A DNA stretch of 64,000 bases from Marinobacter sp. F4216 (GCF_019931195.1 NZ_JAIOUO010000007.1:206707-270706); one strand, 5' to 3'; counted from the first letter of the stretch, positions 27,395-40,249 are shown. Notes: generated by a model not told the origin, from the sequence alone. Program-made: numbers and translations.

Positions 27395-29167
27395 ATGGCT
27401 AATATCAAGACCATTTCTTACGACGCGATTGTTATCGGTGGCGGCGGTGCCGGTATGCGGGCTGCCCTGCAGTTGACCGAATCCGGCGTTAAAACGGCGT
27501 GTATCACCAAGGTATTTCCGACTCGTTCGCACACCGTGTCGGCGCAAGGCGGTATCACCTGTGCAATTGCGAGTGCGGACCCCAATGACGATTGGCGCTG
27601 GCACATGTACGACACCGTCAAGGGGTCTGACTACATTGGTGATCAGGACGCTATCGAATACATGTGTTCCGTAGGCCCTCAGGCCGTTTTCGAGCTCGAG
27701 CACATGGGTCTGCCGTTTTCCCGTACCGAGCAGGGTCGCATCTACCAGCGTCCGTTCGGTGGTCAGTCCAAGGATTATGGAAAAGGTGGTCAGGCTGCCC
27801 GTACTTGTGCTGCAGCCGACCGTACCGGTCATGCGCTTCTGCACACTCTTTATCAGGCCAACCTGAAAGGCGGCACGACCTTCCTGAATGAGTGGTATGC
27901 CGTTGATCTGGTGAAGAACAGCAAAAACGAAGTGGTTGGTGTAGTTGCCATTGAAATCGAAACCGGTGAAGTGGCCTACATCAAATCCAAGGCGACAGTT
28001 CTGGCGACTGGGGGTGCTGGTCGTATCTACGCTTCCACTACCAATGCCCTGATCAATACCGGTGACGGCATCGGTATGGCTCTGCGTGCCGGCTTCCCGA
28101 TGCAGGACATGGAAATGTGGCAGTTCCACCCGACCGGTATTCACGGTGCGGGCACTCTGGTAACAGAGGGTTGTCGGGGTGAGGGTGGCTACCTGATCAA
28201 CTCCGAAGGTGAGCGTTTCATGGAGCGTTATGCGCCGAACGCCAAGGACCTCGCTGGTCGTGACGTAGTGGCACGCTCCATGGTTATCGAGATTCTGGAA
28301 GGTCGTGGATGTGGTCCGGACAAGGATCACGTGCTGTTGAAGCTGGACCATCTGGGCGAAGAGACTCTGAACCTGCGCCTGCCGGGTATTTGCGAGCTGT
28401 CCCGTACCTTTGCGCACGTGGATCCGGTTAAAGAGCCGATCCCGGTTGTGCCTACCTGTCACTACATGATGGGCGGCATTCCGACCAATGTGGGTGGTCA
28501 GGCCCTGACTCAGGATGATAACGGCAACGACACGCCGATTCCGGGGCTGTTTGCCTGCGGCGAAGCGGCGTGTGTTTCTGTTCATGGTGCTAACCGCCTG
28601 GGCGGTAACTCCCTGCTGGACCTGGTGGTCTTCGGTCGTGCGGCCGGTCTGCATATCGAAGAGCAGCTCCGTAACGGTTTCGAGGTGGACGAAGCGTCTG
28701 AAGAAGATATCAAGCGAGCGATGGCGCGTCTTGATCGTCTGGATTCAGCTTCAGAGGGCGAGAGCGTCGCTGAGGTTCGTAAGGACCTGCAGAACGTGAT
28801 GCAGCTTTACTTTGGTGTGTTCCGTGACGGCGACAGCATGGAAGAGGGCCTGAAGAAACTGGCCGAAATCGGTGAGCGCGTCAAAAAGACCAAGCTGGCT
28901 GATACCAGTAAGGCTTTCAACACTGCTCGGATTGAAGCGTTGGAGCTCGACAATCTTTATGAAGTTGCGGTTGCGACTGCTCAATCTGCGTACGAGCGTA
29001 AAGAAAGTCGTGGTGCGCATGCTCGAAACGACTTCACCGAGCGTGACGACGAAAACTGGCTGAAGCACTCTCTGTACTTCCCGCTTGAAAAGCGTGTGGG
29101 CAAGCGTGATGTGAACTTTGCGCCGAAGACCGTGGATACATTCGAGCCGAAGGTTCGGACTTACTAA
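27395..29167 (+). CDS. sdhA: Succinate dehydrogenase flavoprotein subunit
   Basis: 590 residues. FAD motif [11 protein letters not shown] near residue 14, the histidine for covalent FAD in [11 protein letters not shown], active-site segments [11 protein letters not shown] and the substrate-binding [18 protein letters not shown]. The C-terminus has the R-x-R-N-D-F-type segment ([15 protein letters not shown]). It oxidises succinate to fumarate in complex II. Confidence 0.97.
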   Translation: MANIKTISYDAIVIGGGGAGMRAALQLTESGVKTACITKVFPTRSHTVSAQGGITCAIASADPNDDWRWHMYDTVKGSDYIGDQDAIEYMCSVGPQAVFELEHMGLPFSRTEQGRIYQRPFGGQSKDYGKGGQAARTCAAADRTGHALLHTLYQANLKGGTTFLNEWYAVDLVKNSKNEVVGVVAIEIETGEVAYIKSKATVLATGGAGRIYASTTNALINTGDGIGMALRAGFPMQDMEMWQFHPTGIHGAGTLVTEGCRGEGGYLINSEGERFMERYAPNAKDLAGRDVVARSMVIEILEGRGCGPDKDHVLLKLDHLGEETLNLRLPGICELSRTFAHVDPVKEPIPVVPTCHYMMGGIPTNVGGQALTQDDNGNDTPIPGLFACGEAACVSVHGANRLGGNSLLDLVVFGRAAGLHIEEQLRNGFEVDEASEEDIKRAMARLDRLDSASEGESVAEVRKDLQNVMQLYFGVFRDGDSMEEGLKKLAEIGERVKKTKLADTSKAFNTARIEALELDNLYEVAVATAQSAYERKESRGAHARNDFTERDDENWLKHSLYFPLEKRVGKRDVNFAPKTVDTFEPKVRTY

Positions 29168-29181
29168 GGGGGACGAAAAGT

Positions 29182-29886
29182 ATGTTGGTAAGCCTGTATC
29201 GTTATAACCCGGAAACCGATAACGCCCCTTACATGCAGGACGTGAACCTTGAGCTCCCGGAAGGGAAGGATCTCATGGTTCTGGATGTGCTGAACCTGCT
29301 CAAGGAAAAGGATCCGACCGTTTCTTACCGTCGCTCCTGTCGTGAGGGTGTTTGTGGTTCCGATGGCATGAATATGAATGGCAAGAATGGCCTGGCCTGT
29401 ATCACCCCTGTATCGCAGGTGGTGAAGGGCGACAAGCTGGTTCTTCGTCCGTTGCCGGGTTTGCCGGTTATTCGTGACCTGGTGGTGGACATGAACCTGT
29501 TCTACCAGCAGTACGAGAAAGTTATGCCGTATCTGGTCAACAATACGCCGGCGCCGGCCATTGAGCGCCTGCAAAGCCCGGAAGATCGTGAGAAGCTGGA
29601 CGGCCTGTACGAGTGCATTCTCTGCGCGTGCTGCTCTACGTCCTGTCCGTCGTTCTGGTGGAACCCTGATAAGTTTATCGGGCCTGCCGGTCTGCTCCAG
29701 GCATACCGTTTCCTGGCCGACAGCCGCGATACTGCCCGGTCAGAGCGCCTTGCGAATCTCGACGATCCGTTCAGCGTGTTCCGTTGCCGGGGAATCATGA
29801 ACTGTGTAAGCGTTTGTCCGAAGGGGCTGAACCCCACAAGGGCGATTGGTCATATTCGGAATCTTCTGCTGCAGCGGGCTACATAA
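29182..29886 (+). CDS. sdhB: Succinate dehydrogenase iron-sulfur subunit
   Basis: 234 residues. The N-terminal [2Fe-2S] ferredoxin cysteines are in SCREGVCGSDGMN and LACIT. The C-terminal [4Fe-4S] and [3Fe-4S] clusters are in CILCACCSTSCPS and CRGIMNCVSVCPKGL. It carries electrons from FADH2 in SdhA to the quinone site of SdhCD. Length is as usual. Confidence 0.97.
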   Translation: MLVSLYRYNPETDNAPYMQDVNLELPEGKDLMVLDVLNLLKEKDPTVSYRRSCREGVCGSDGMNMNGKNGLACITPVSQVVKGDKLVLRPLPGLPVIRDLVVDMNLFYQQYEKVMPYLVNNTPAPAIERLQSPEDREKLDGLYECILCACCSTSCPSFWWNPDKFIGPAGLLQAYRFLADSRDTARSERLANLDDPFSVFRCRGIMNCVSVCPKGLNPTRAIGHIRNLLLQRAT

Positions 29887-30191
29887 GCGGCGGAAGTTGG
29901 CCTGAGCGCTATACTGTTCGGATTAATATGCACCCTCAGCCCTGCAATGGCGCGGGGCTTTCAACCAAAGGCTTATAGTCAAAGGTCGAACTGGGGTGCA
30001 CACTACGCAAGCCGTAACGAGGCCTAAAAGGCAGCGTTCCGGCTTGTCGAGTATTAATACTGCTGGGGAATGGACAGCATCCAGATCCCGAAGTTGGCCA
30101 ATTTACAGTCAGTAAAACCCGTATTGACTGACAGTTACCCCTGGCCCACCATTCGGACACCCCCACACCAGCCCAAGGTGAGCTATTCAAA
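29887..30191 (+). other. sdhB-sucA intergenic region
   Basis: 305 bases without a gene. It has GC-rich and AT-rich patches and a CAGTCA...TGACTG inverted repeat (about 30106-30131), but no strong terminator and no clear promoter. sdh and suc transcripts may therefore be partly joined. Confidence 0.5.
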
Positions 30192-33029
30192 ATGCACGAA
30201 AGCATAATGGAGCAGCTATGGCAGACCTCCCATCTACAAGGTGGGAACCTTGCCTACGTTGAACAGCTTTTTGAGACCTACCTGACCGACCCCAATGCCG
30301 TTCCGGAAGAGTGGCGAAACTATTTCGATAAACTTCCCAGTGTTGATGGCCAGCACGGCCGGGATATTATCCACTCGTCCATCCGCGAGCAGTTTGAGCA
30401 TATTTCCCGTAATCAGCGCTTTCTTTCAGGCCAGGGCGTTCCCGCCAGTGCCACATCTCACGCTGACCGGAAGCAGATTCGTGTTCTGCAGCTGATCAAT
30501 GCTTACCGTTTTCGGGGCCACCAGGAAGCCAAGCTCGATCCCCTGGGTGTATGGCAGCGTCCGGCGGTTGAAGATCTCGATCCGGCATTCCATGAGCTTA
30601 GTGACTCTGACCTCGACCTTGAATTCCAAACCGGCTCTCTGAACTTTGGTTCCGAGACCCAGAGGCTGCGGGATATCGTTGACGGCCTGCGGACAACCTA
30701 TTGCGAAAGTATCGGTGCAGAATATATGCACGTCGTCGATACTCGTATCAAGCGGTGGTTCCAGCAGCGCATGGAGCCCGTACGCTCTCGTCCCGGCTAT
30801 GAGACCGGTACGAGGAAGCATATTCTTGAGCGCCTGACGGCAGCGGAGGGTCTGGAGAAATATCTGGGTTCCCGCTACCCGGGCGTAAAGCGCTTCGGCC
30901 TCGAAGGTGGCGAAAGTCTCATTCCTTGCCTGGATGAACTGATCCAGCGCGCAGGCTCCTACGGTGCGAAAGAGATTGTACTGGGGATGGCTCACCGTGG
31001 ACGCCTCAACGTCCTGGTGAATACTCTGGGTAAGAGCCCGCAGGAACTGTTTGACGAATTTGAGGGCCGCAAGCTGGCGGACTCCGGTTCCGGTGATGTG
31101 AAATACCACCAGGGCTTCTCTTCAAACGTTATGACGCCGGGCGGTGAGGTTCACCTCGCCATGGCCTTTAACCCGTCACACCTGGAAATCGTGTCACCGG
31201 TGGTGGAAGGCTCTGTTCGCGCTCGCCAGACCCGACGGGACGATAAAGACGGCAGCCAGGTTGTGCCAATCATCATGCACGGCGATGCCGCTTTTGCGGG
31301 GCAGGGCGTGGTGATGGAAACCTTCCAGGCATCCCAGACCCGTGGTTACGGGGTCGGCGGAACCATCCACATCATAGTGAACAACCAGGTTGGCTTCACG
31401 ACCAGCAAGCAGGAAGATGCTCGCTCCACGGAGTACTGCACCGATATTGCGAAGATGGTTCAGGCCCCAATCCTTCACGTGAACGCTGACGATCCCGAGG
31501 CTGTGGTGTTTGCGACCCAGATGGCCATGGACTACCGCAATGAGTTCAAGGGCGATGTGGTTATTGACCTGGTTTGCTACCGTCGTCGCGGGCACAACGA
31601 AGCGGATGAGCCGGCAGCGACCCAGCCGCTGATGTACGAGAAGATTCGCAAGCTCAAAACCACGCGCGCGCTCTACGCGGACCGCCTGGTTGAAGAAGGT
31701 GTGATTACTGCCGAAGAAGCCAAGCAGATGGAGGTTGATTACCGTGATGCGCTTGACGATGGCGGTCACGTGGTCAAGTCACTGGTCAAAGAGCCGAATA
31801 AAAAGCTCTACGTAGACTGGACGCCTTATCTGGGGCATGAGTGGACCGCCAAGTGCAAGAGCAGCGTTCCGCTCAAGAAGATCAAGGCTCTGGGCAAGAT
31901 TCTGACCTCCGTGCCCGAGGGCTTCGCAGTTCAGCGCCAGGTTTCCAAGATTGTGACCGACCGCGAAAAAATGACGGCCGGGGCGCAATCGCTCAACTGG
32001 GGATACGCAGAAGTGATGGCGTACGCCACGTTGCTGGATGAAGGTCATCCAATTCGTATCACCGGTCAGGATGTGGGGCGGGGCACCTTCTCACACCGCC
32101 ACGCGGTTCTGCATAACCAGAAAGACGGTTCCCAGCACATCGCCTTGGCCAATCTGTCCAAGGATCAGCCAAAATTCGAAATCTATGACTCGTTCTTGTC
32201 GGAAGAAGCGGTCATGGCATTTGAATATGGCTACGCGACCACAGCGCCGGATGGTCTGGTGGTCTGGGAAGCCCAGTTTGGTGATTTCGCCAATGGCGCT
32301 CAGGTAGTGATTGATCAGTTCCTGACCAGTGGTGAGCACAAGTGGGGGCGCCTGTGCGGCCTGACCCTGCTTCTGCCTCATGGCTATGAGGGGCAGGGTC
32401 CTGAGCACAGTTCGGCGCGTCTTGAACGCTTCCTGCAGCTGTGTGCGGAACACAACATTCAGGTGTGCGTGCCGACTACGCCTTCCCAGGTGTTCCATAT
32501 GCTGCGCCGTCAGGTGAAGCGTCCGTTGCGTAAGCCGCTGGTGGCGATCACTCCGAAGAGTCTGCTGCGCCACAAAGAAGCAACGTCCGAGCTGGACGAT
32601 CTGACATCCGGCACATTCCAGACGGTACTGCCGGAGAAAGAGCCCTCTGATCCCAAGAAGGTTACCCGCCTGATCATGTGTAGCGGGAAGGTGTACTTCG
32701 ATCTTCTGGAAAAGAAGAAGGCCGAAGAGCGTGACGACGTTGCGATTCTCCGGATCGAGCAGCTCTACCCGTTCCCGGCGGAGGACCTGGATGCGCTGCT
32801 GGCCCAGTACACCAAACTTAAACATGTAGTGTGGTGCCAGGAAGAGCCGATGAACCAGGGTGCCTGGTATCCGAGCCAGCACCATATGCGGAACGCGCTG
32901 CAACGCCTGAATCCGAAACTCTATCTCCAGTATGCCGGTCGTGAGGCTTCTGCTGCCCCAGCTTGCGGACACATGTCTGTCCACATTGAGGAGCAGAAAA
33001 AGCTGGTTACCGATGCGTTTGAAATCTGA
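30192..33029 (+). CDS. sucA: 2-oxoglutarate dehydrogenase E1 component
   Basis: 945 residues, full length. The start is set by homology: relatives open M-x-E-S-x-M-x-x-x-W. The thiamine diphosphate region is visible with GDAAFAGQGVVMET (GDG-like motif) and VGFTTS; the active-site HRGRLNVL segment follows AHRGRLN at about 278. It decarboxylates 2-oxoglutarate and passes succinyl to the lipoyl group of SucB. It heads the sucA-sucB-lpdA-sucC-sucD cluster. Confidence 0.97.
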   Translation: MHESIMEQLWQTSHLQGGNLAYVEQLFETYLTDPNAVPEEWRNYFDKLPSVDGQHGRDIIHSSIREQFEHISRNQRFLSGQGVPASATSHADRKQIRVLQLINAYRFRGHQEAKLDPLGVWQRPAVEDLDPAFHELSDSDLDLEFQTGSLNFGSETQRLRDIVDGLRTTYCESIGAEYMHVVDTRIKRWFQQRMEPVRSRPGYETGTRKHILERLTAAEGLEKYLGSRYPGVKRFGLEGGESLIPCLDELIQRAGSYGAKEIVLGMAHRGRLNVLVNTLGKSPQELFDEFEGRKLADSGSGDVKYHQGFSSNVMTPGGEVHLAMAFNPSHLEIVSPVVEGSVRARQTRRDDKDGSQVVPIIMHGDAAFAGQGVVMETFQASQTRGYGVGGTIHIIVNNQVGFTTSKQEDARSTEYCTDIAKMVQAPILHVNADDPEAVVFATQMAMDYRNEFKGDVVIDLVCYRRRGHNEADEPAATQPLMYEKIRKLKTTRALYADRLVEEGVITAEEAKQMEVDYRDALDDGGHVVKSLVKEPNKKLYVDWTPYLGHEWTAKCKSSVPLKKIKALGKILTSVPEGFAVQRQVSKIVTDREKMTAGAQSLNWGYAEVMAYATLLDEGHPIRITGQDVGRGTFSHRHAVLHNQKDGSQHIALANLSKDQPKFEIYDSFLSEEAVMAFEYGYATTAPDGLVVWEAQFGDFANGAQVVIDQFLTSGEHKWGRLCGLTLLLPHGYEGQGPEHSSARLERFLQLCAEHNIQVCVPTTPSQVFHMLRRQVKRPLRKPLVAITPKSLLRHKEATSELDDLTSGTFQTVLPEKEPSDPKKVTRLIMCSGKVYFDLLEKKKAEERDDVAILRIEQLYPFPAEDLDALLAQYTKLKHVVWCQEEPMNQGAWYPSQHHMRNALQRLNPKLYLQYAGREASAAPACGHMSVHIEEQKKLVTDAFEI

Positions 33030-33054
33030 CGAGCTACCGAACTAAGGAATCGTA

Positions 33055-34275
33055 ATGTCAACTGAGATTAAAGCCCCCGTTTTCCCGGAGTCGGTCGCAG
33101 AAGGTACTGTTGCGACCTGGCACAAGCAGCCGGGCGAAGCCTGTTCACGCGACGAACTGATTGTCGATATCGAAACCGACAAGGTGGTACTTGAAGTGGT
33201 GGCACCGGCTGATGGTGTCATCGAGGAAATCCTCAAGGGTGAGGGTGACACCTGTGAGAGCGGTGAAGTAATCGGTAAGTTCAAGGAAGGCGCGGCTGGT
33301 GAAACCAAGCCGGCGGAAGCCAAAACCGAAGAAAAGCCTGCAGCCGAAAGCGCGCCTGCAACGGCTGACGCTAGCTCTGCTGATGCCATCCTTAGCCCGG
33401 CGGCTCGCAAGCTGGCCGAAGAAAATAATGTTGACCCCAACAGCATCAAGGGCTCCGGCAAAGATGGCCGTGTGACCAAAGAAGATGTACAGGCCCATAT
33501 TGAGGGCAGCAAGTCGGCCTCCAAGCCAGCAGCAGGCGCAGCTGCGATGCCAGAGGTCAACGTTGCTGCGGGTGAGCGCGCTGAAAAGCGTGTGCCCATG
33601 ACCCGCCTGCGGGCGAGCATTGCCAAGCGTCTGGTAGACGCGCAGCAGAACGCTGCCATGCTGACCACGTTCAACGAGGTCAATATGAAGCCGGTGATGG
33701 AACTGCGCAAGCAGTACAAGGAAAGTTTCGAGAAACGCCACGGTGTGAAACTCGGTTTCATGTCCTTCTTTGCCAAGGCGGCCACGGAAGCCCTTAAGCG
33801 TTTCCCGGCGGTGAATGCGTCTATCGATGGTAACGACATGGTTTACCACGGCTATCAGGATATCGGTGTGGCTGTGTCTACTGACCGTGGCCTGGTTGTT
33901 CCTGTGGTACGCGACGTCGACGCGCTGGGTCTGGCCGACATCGAGAAGAAAATCATCGAATATGGCACCAAGGCCCGGGATGGAAAACTGGGTATCGAAG
34001 ATATGACCGGCGGTACTTTCACCATCACCAACGGCGGCATCTTCGGCTCCCTGATTTCCACGCCGATTCTAAACCCGCCACAGACCGCAATCCTGGGCAT
34101 GCACAAGATCCAGGAGCGTCCGATGGCGGTGAATGGTCAGGTTGAAATCCTGCCCATGATGTACCTGGCTCTGTCCTACGATCACCGTATGATTGATGGC
34201 AAGGAAGCGGTTCAGTTCCTGGTTGCCATCAAAGATATGCTGGAAGACCCGGCGCGTATTCTGCTGGACGTGTGA
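33055..34275 (+). CDS. sucB: 2-oxoglutarate dehydrogenase E2 (dihydrolipoamide succinyltransferase)
   Basis: 406 residues. One lipoyl domain (Lys in [11 protein letters not shown], about residue 43), an A/P/E-rich linker, an E3-binding domain ([20 protein letters not shown]) and the catalytic domain ending with [14 protein letters not shown] (His-Asp active site). It transfers the succinyl group to CoA. It lies 25 bases after sucA. Confidence 0.97.
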   Translation: MSTEIKAPVFPESVAEGTVATWHKQPGEACSRDELIVDIETDKVVLEVVAPADGVIEEILKGEGDTCESGEVIGKFKEGAAGETKPAEAKTEEKPAAESAPATADASSADAILSPAARKLAEENNVDPNSIKGSGKDGRVTKEDVQAHIEGSKSASKPAAGAAAMPEVNVAAGERAEKRVPMTRLRASIAKRLVDAQQNAAMLTTFNEVNMKPVMELRKQYKESFEKRHGVKLGFMSFFAKAATEALKRFPAVNASIDGNDMVYHGYQDIGVAVSTDRGLVVPVVRDVDALGLADIEKKIIEYGTKARDGKLGIEDMTGGTFTITNGGIFGSLISTPILNPPQTAILGMHKIQERPMAVNGQVEILPMMYLALSYDHRMIDGKEAVQFLVAIKDMLEDPARILLDV

Positions 34276-34307
34276 ACGGACCATTAACGAATCACAAAAC
34301 GGGATAA

Positions 34308-35753
<1,446 letters not shown>

Positions 35754-35769
35754 CGCAAGTCAGGATTTA

Positions 35770-35791
35770 GGGGCGCCAACGACGGCGCCCC
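35770..35791 (+). other. GC-rich hairpin between lpdA and sucC
   Basis: Perfect 8-base stem GGGGCGCC-aacgac-GGCGCCCC, 16 bases after lpdA, with no T run. It is probably a processing or stabilising hairpin that sets the ratio of sucAB-lpdA to sucCD messages. Confidence 0.6.
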
Positions 35792-35948
35792 GCTGCCTTT
35801 AAGCGGCTGGATTCCGGTTGCGTACGGTGGGCTGAGGTGATCCCCGGCCCGCCACACCGAATTCGCACTAGCCGCTCCGGACGACGGAGTGTGCGCGGGT
35901 TCATTTTCCGTATGTGGTTATCCTCCATCAGAAAGCGGGACATTAACT

Positions 35949-37115
35949 ATGAATTTGCATGAATATCAGGGCAAGCAGCTGTTCGCTGAGTACGGCCTGC
36001 CCGTATCCAAGGGCATTGCCTGTGATACCCCTAAAGAAGCCGTTGCAGCGGCGGACGAAATCGGCGGTGACGGCTGGGTTGTAAAAGCTCAGGTTCACGC
36101 AGGTGGTCGCGGTAAGGCCGGCGGTGTAAAGCTGGTCAAGAGCAAAGACGAGATCCGCGAGTTTGCTGAGAAGTGGCTGGGTAACAACCTGGTGACTTAC
36201 CAGACTGACGAGAACGGCCAGCCGGTAAGCAAGATTCTGGTTGAATCCCTTACTGACATTGATCAGGAACTGTACCTGGGTGCCGTGGTTGACCGTGGCA
36301 GCCGTCGCGTCGTATTCATGGCGTCCACCGAGGGCGGCGTTGAAATCGAAAAGGTTGCTGAAGAAACTCCGGAGAAGATCCTCAAGGCCGAGATCGACCC
36401 GCTGGTTGGCGCGCAGCCGTACCAGGGGCGAGAGCTGGCGTTCAAGCTGGGTCTGGAAGGTAAGCAAATCGGTCAGTTCACCAAGATTTTCCTGGGTCTG
36501 GCCAAACTGTTCGAAGAGTGCGACCTGGCGCTGGTAGAAATCAACCCGCTGGTTATCACTCCGGCTGGCGATCTGCACTGTCTGGACGCGAAAGTAGGTG
36601 TCGATGGTAACGCCCTGTACCGCCAAAAGAAAATCCATGAGATGCACGATCCGTCTCAGGAAGATTCTCGTGAAGCCGAAGCAGCCAAGTGGGAACTGAA
36701 CTACGTGGCGCTGGAAGGCAACATCGGTTGTATGGTTAATGGCGCTGGTCTGGCCATGGGCACCATGGACATCATCAAGCTGTCCGGTGGCCAGCCTGCA
36801 AACTTCCTCGACGTTGGCGGCGGCGCGACCAAAGAGCGTGTTTCCGAAGCGTTCAAGATTATCCTGTCTGACGACAATGTACAGGCTGTTCTGGTTAACA
36901 TTTTCGGTGGTATCGTTCGCTGCGACATGATCGCAGAGGGCATCATCGGTGCTGTTAAGGAAGTGGGCGTAAAAGTACCTGTTGTGGTTCGTCTGGAAGG
37001 TAACAACGCTGAGTTGGGTACCAAGGTGCTGGCAGAAAGCGGCCTGAACATCATCGCCGCCACCAGCCTGTCCGATGCCGCAGAGCAAGTCGTTAAAGCC
37101 GCAGGGGGTAAGTAA
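35949..37115 (+). CDS. sucC: Succinyl-CoA synthetase beta subunit (ADP-forming)
   Basis: 388 residues from the ATG at 35949 ([12 protein letters not shown]), the usual start of the family; a longer in-frame start at 35889 is not credible. It has an ATP-grasp domain ([20 protein letters not shown]) and a CoA-ligase C-terminal domain ([30 protein letters not shown]). It makes succinate, CoA and ATP with SucD. The stop overlaps the sucD start. Confidence 0.97.
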   Translation: MNLHEYQGKQLFAEYGLPVSKGIACDTPKEAVAAADEIGGDGWVVKAQVHAGGRGKAGGVKLVKSKDEIREFAEKWLGNNLVTYQTDENGQPVSKILVESLTDIDQELYLGAVVDRGSRRVVFMASTEGGVEIEKVAEETPEKILKAEIDPLVGAQPYQGRELAFKLGLEGKQIGQFTKIFLGLAKLFEECDLALVEINPLVITPAGDLHCLDAKVGVDGNALYRQKKIHEMHDPSQEDSREAEAAKWELNYVALEGNIGCMVNGAGLAMGTMDIIKLSGGQPANFLDVGGGATKERVSEAFKIILSDDNVQAVLVNIFGGIVRCDMIAEGIIGAVKEVGVKVPVVVRLEGNNAELGTKVLAESGLNIIAATSLSDAAEQVVKAAGGK

Positions 37116-37987
37116 TGAGCATCCTGATCAATAAAGACACCAAGGTTATCTGTCAGGGCTTTACCGGCTCTCAGGGCACTTTCCATTCCGAACAGGCCAT
37201 TGAATACGGCACCAAGATGGTTGGCGGTGTCAGCCCGGGCAAGGGTGGTACCGAGCACCTTGGTCTGCCGGTTTTCAATACCGTTCGCGAAGCGGTCGAA
37301 GCAACTGGCGCTGAAGCGACCGTTATCTACGTGCCGGCTCCGTTCTGTAAGGACGCCATCATTGAAGCTGCGGACGCTGGTATCCAGCTGATCGTGTGCA
37401 TCACTGAAGGCATCCCGACCATCGACATGCTGTACGCCAAAGAATACGTTGATCGTAAAGGTGTTCGCATGATCGGGCCGAACTGCCCGGGTCTCATCAC
37501 TCCGGATGAGTGCAAGATCGGCATCATGCCTGGCCACATCCACAAGAAGGGCAAGGTGGGCATCGTCTCCCGCTCCGGCACCCTGACTTACGAAGCGGTC
37601 AAGCAGACCACTGACTTTGGCTACGGCCAGTCCACCTGTGTGGGTATTGGTGGTGACCCGATCCCGGGTTCCAACTTCATCGACATTCTGAAGCTCCTTC
37701 AGGAAGATCCGGAAACCGAAGCCATCGTGATGATTGGTGAAATCGGCGGTACCGCTGAGGAAGAAGCCGCAGCGTTCATCAAGGACAACGTAACCAAGCC
37801 GGTTGTGTCCTACATCGCTGGTGTGACTGCACCTCCGGGCAAGCGTATGGGCCATGCTGGCGCCATCATTGCTGGCGGTAAGGGCACTGCAGACGACAAG
37901 TTTGCCGCTCTGGAAGCCGCGGGCGTGAAAACCGTTCGCAGCCTGGCCGATATCGGCAAGGCGTTGAAAGAGGCGACTGGCTGGTAA
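37115..37987 (+). CDS. sucD: Succinyl-CoA synthetase alpha subunit
   Basis: 290 residues, full length; the ATG shares its A with the TAA of sucC (TAATG), so translation is coupled. CoA-binding segment [15 protein letters not shown], the [11 protein letters not shown] region, and the phosphohistidine in GHAGAI (about residue 247). It ends with a strong terminator. Confidence 0.97.
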   Translation: MSILINKDTKVICQGFTGSQGTFHSEQAIEYGTKMVGGVSPGKGGTEHLGLPVFNTVREAVEATGAEATVIYVPAPFCKDAIIEAADAGIQLIVCITEGIPTIDMLYAKEYVDRKGVRMIGPNCPGLITPDECKIGIMPGHIHKKGKVGIVSRSGTLTYEAVKQTTDFGYGQSTCVGIGGDPIPGSNFIDILKLLQEDPETEAIVMIGEIGGTAEEEAAAFIKDNVTKPVVSYIAGVTAPPGKRMGHAGAIIAGGKGTADDKFAALEAAGVKTVRSLADIGKALKEATGW

Positions 37988-38000
37988 GCCTGACCCTTTG

Positions 38001-38040
38001 AAAAGCCCCCGTTTCTGCACTGCAGGGCGGGGGTTTTTTA
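38001..38040 (+). terminator. Intrinsic terminator after sucCD
   Basis: GCCCCCG / CGGGGGT stem with an inner CTGCA/TGCAG hairpin, then TTTTTT. Confidence 0.88.
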
Positions 38041-38102
38041 TTTATAATGCCTGACCGCCTGATTTATTATGGCGTTCCCAAACAAATTAAGGAGTTCGTG
38101 CT

Positions 38103-39317
38103 TTGAGTTCTGTAGATTCCCAGCAACGAGTTTTGTCCGGAATGCGTCCTACCGGCAAGCTACACCTAGGCCACTACCACGGTGTGCTGAAAAACTGGGT
38201 TAAACTCCAGCACGAGTTCGAGTGCTTTTTCTTTGTGGCGGACTGGCACGCGCTGACCACCGACTACGAAGATCCGAGTAAAATTGAGCAGAGCACCTGG
38301 GACATGGTGATTGATTGGCTTGCAGCCGGCGTTAACCCGGGCTCCTCAACCATGTTTATCCAGTCTCAGGTTCCCGAACACGCTGAATTACATCTCCTGT
38401 TGTCGATGATTACCCCCTTGGGTTGGCTTGAACGCGTGCCCACCTTCAAGGACCAGCAGGAAAAGCTTCGTGAAAAGGACCTGGCGACCTACGGCTTCCT
38501 TGGCTACCCGTTGCTGCAGTCGGCCGACATTCTGATCTATCGGGCCGGAAAGGTTCCCGTTGGGGCGGACCAGGTTTCTCATGTCGAGATCACTCGTGAA
38601 ATCGCACGCCGGTTCAACCATATCTATGGTCGTGAGCCCGGTTTCGAGGAGCAGGCCGAGGGTGCCATCGTCAAGATGGGGAAGAAGAACGCCAAACTAT
38701 ACCGTACGTTGAAAAAGCGTTATCAGGAGGAGGGCGATCTGGAAGCTCTCGAAACGGCAAGGGCTCTGTTGAAAGAGCAGCAGAACATCTCCCTTGGCGA
38801 TCGCGAGCGTCTGTATGGCTATATCGAGGGTGGTGGCAAGGTCATCCTGCCGGAGCCTCAGCCGTTGCTGACGCCGGAGTCCAAGATGCCGGGCCTGGAT
38901 GGCCAGAAGATGTCCAAGTCCTATAACAACACCATCGGATTGCGCGAAGAGCCAGATACCGTGGTCCAGAAAATACGGACCATGCAGACTGATCCGCAGC
39001 GCGTTCGCAGAACCGACCCGGGCGAACCCGAAAAGTGCCCGGTTTGGGAAATGCACAAGATCTACTCCGACGCTGAGACCCGTGAATGGGTGCAGAATGG
39101 CTGTCGCAGCGCTGGTATTGGGTGCCTGGACTGCAAAAAGCCCGTGATGGACGCCATTGTGGAAGAACAGCGTCCTCTGCACGAACGTGCGCGAGAGTAT
39201 GAAAGCAACCCGGATCTGGTGCACTCTATCCTTCAGGAAGGGCGGGAGCATGCCAGAGATGCTGCCCGGGATACCCTGGAAGAGGTCCGCGAGGCCATGG
39301 GCCTGCAATACCGGTGA
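38103..39317 (+). CDS. trpS: Tryptophanyl-tRNA synthetase, long form
   Basis: 404 residues starting at a TTG at 38103, supported by AAGGAG eight bases before it. Class I motifs: HLGHYHG (HIGH-like, about residue 20) and GQKMSKSYNN (KMSKS). About 70 residues more than E. coli TrpS (334) are inserted before KMSKS (KLYRTLKKRYQEEGDLEAL region). This is a longer form like those of pseudomonads. The TTG start may limit translation. Confidence 0.93.
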   Translation: MSSVDSQQRVLSGMRPTGKLHLGHYHGVLKNWVKLQHEFECFFFVADWHALTTDYEDPSKIEQSTWDMVIDWLAAGVNPGSSTMFIQSQVPEHAELHLLLSMITPLGWLERVPTFKDQQEKLREKDLATYGFLGYPLLQSADILIYRAGKVPVGADQVSHVEITREIARRFNHIYGREPGFEEQAEGAIVKMGKKNAKLYRTLKKRYQEEGDLEALETARALLKEQQNISLGDRERLYGYIEGGGKVILPEPQPLLTPESKMPGLDGQKMSKSYNNTIGLREEPDTVVQKIRTMQTDPQRVRRTDPGEPEKCPVWEMHKIYSDAETREWVQNGCRSAGIGCLDCKKPVMDAIVEEQRPLHERAREYESNPDLVHSILQEGREHARDAARDTLEEVREAMGLQYR

Positions 39318-39365
39318 TTCGAATTACCGTTAACCGCTGGATCTGATTGTCTCAAGGGTGGGTTC

Positions 39366-40199
39366 ATGACCGAAGATACGACCAGTGTTGCTGTACTGGG
39401 CGCCCCGGCAGCCTCTGATGAAGCTGAGCCGTTGGCTCGGGTATCGGGCAAGCCGGTCATTGATCTGCCCAAGGATCTTTACATTCCGCCAGACGCTCTC
39501 GCGGTGTTTCTTGAGGCCTTTGAAGGGCCCCTGGACCTGCTGCTGTACCTGATCCGGCGCCAGAATATGAATATTCTGGATATCGACGTCAGTGAAATTA
39601 CCCGCCAATACATGGATTACATTACCGCGGTTGAAGCCATGCGTTTTGAGTTGGCCGCGGAGTATCTTGTGATGGCGGCAACTCTGGCGGAGATTAAGTC
39701 CCGGATGCTCCTGCCGCGGCAGGAAAGTGAGGACGAAGACGAGGTGGATCCTCGGGCCGAACTGATCCGTCGACTGCAGCAGTATGAGCGTTTCAAGAAG
39801 GCCGCTGAAGATATTGATGACCTGCCCCGGCTTGAGCGGGATAACCATCTGGCGTCCGCGTCACTGCCCAAGCTTCCTTCAACCCAGCCTCATCCCGACG
39901 TCGACCTGAAGGAGATGCTGCTGGCACTGCAGGGTGTGCTGCGGCGGGCCGACCTGTTTACCAGTCATCAGGTTGAGCGCGAAAAGCTATCCACTCGGGA
40001 GCGCATGTCGACCATTTTGTCCGTGCTTCAGGGCGACAAGTTCGTCACGTTTGAAAGCCTTTTTACCCCGGAAGAGGGGCGCCTTGGCGTGGTTGTTACG
40101 TTTCTCGCAACGCTGGAACTCGTCAAGGAACAACTTGTGGAAGTGGTCCAGGGTGAAGTTCTGGGTCCTATCCATATTCGGGCCCGTGCCGCCAGTTAG
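39366..40199 (+). CDS. scpA: Segregation and condensation protein A
   Basis: 277 residues. The kleisin N-terminal segment FEGPLDLLLYLIRRQNMNILDIDVSE is split here as FEGPLDLLLYLIRRQ and NMNILDIDVSEITRQYMDY. A middle acidic linker (EDEDEVDPRAELIRRLQQYERFKKA) precedes the C-terminal winged-helix part. It bridges the Smc heads and binds ScpB. It lies 48 bases after trpS. Confidence 0.95.
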   Translation: MTEDTTSVAVLGAPAASDEAEPLARVSGKPVIDLPKDLYIPPDALAVFLEAFEGPLDLLLYLIRRQNMNILDIDVSEITRQYMDYITAVEAMRFELAAEYLVMAATLAEIKSRMLLPRQESEDEDEVDPRAELIRRLQQYERFKKAAEDIDDLPRLERDNHLASASLPKLPSTQPHPDVDLKEMLLALQGVLRRADLFTSHQVEREKLSTRERMSTILSVLQGDKFVTFESLFTPEEGRLGVVVTFLATLELVKEQLVEVVQGEVLGPIHIRARAAS

Positions 40200-40249
40200 G
40201 TTAAGCCCTGGTCCTGTGCCGTCCACTCATACATCACGTTTGACTGCTT

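Noticed and set aside
27392..28654. 420-codon open frame antisense to sdhA
   Set aside because: Complementary to a certain gene with strong codon bias; no motif.
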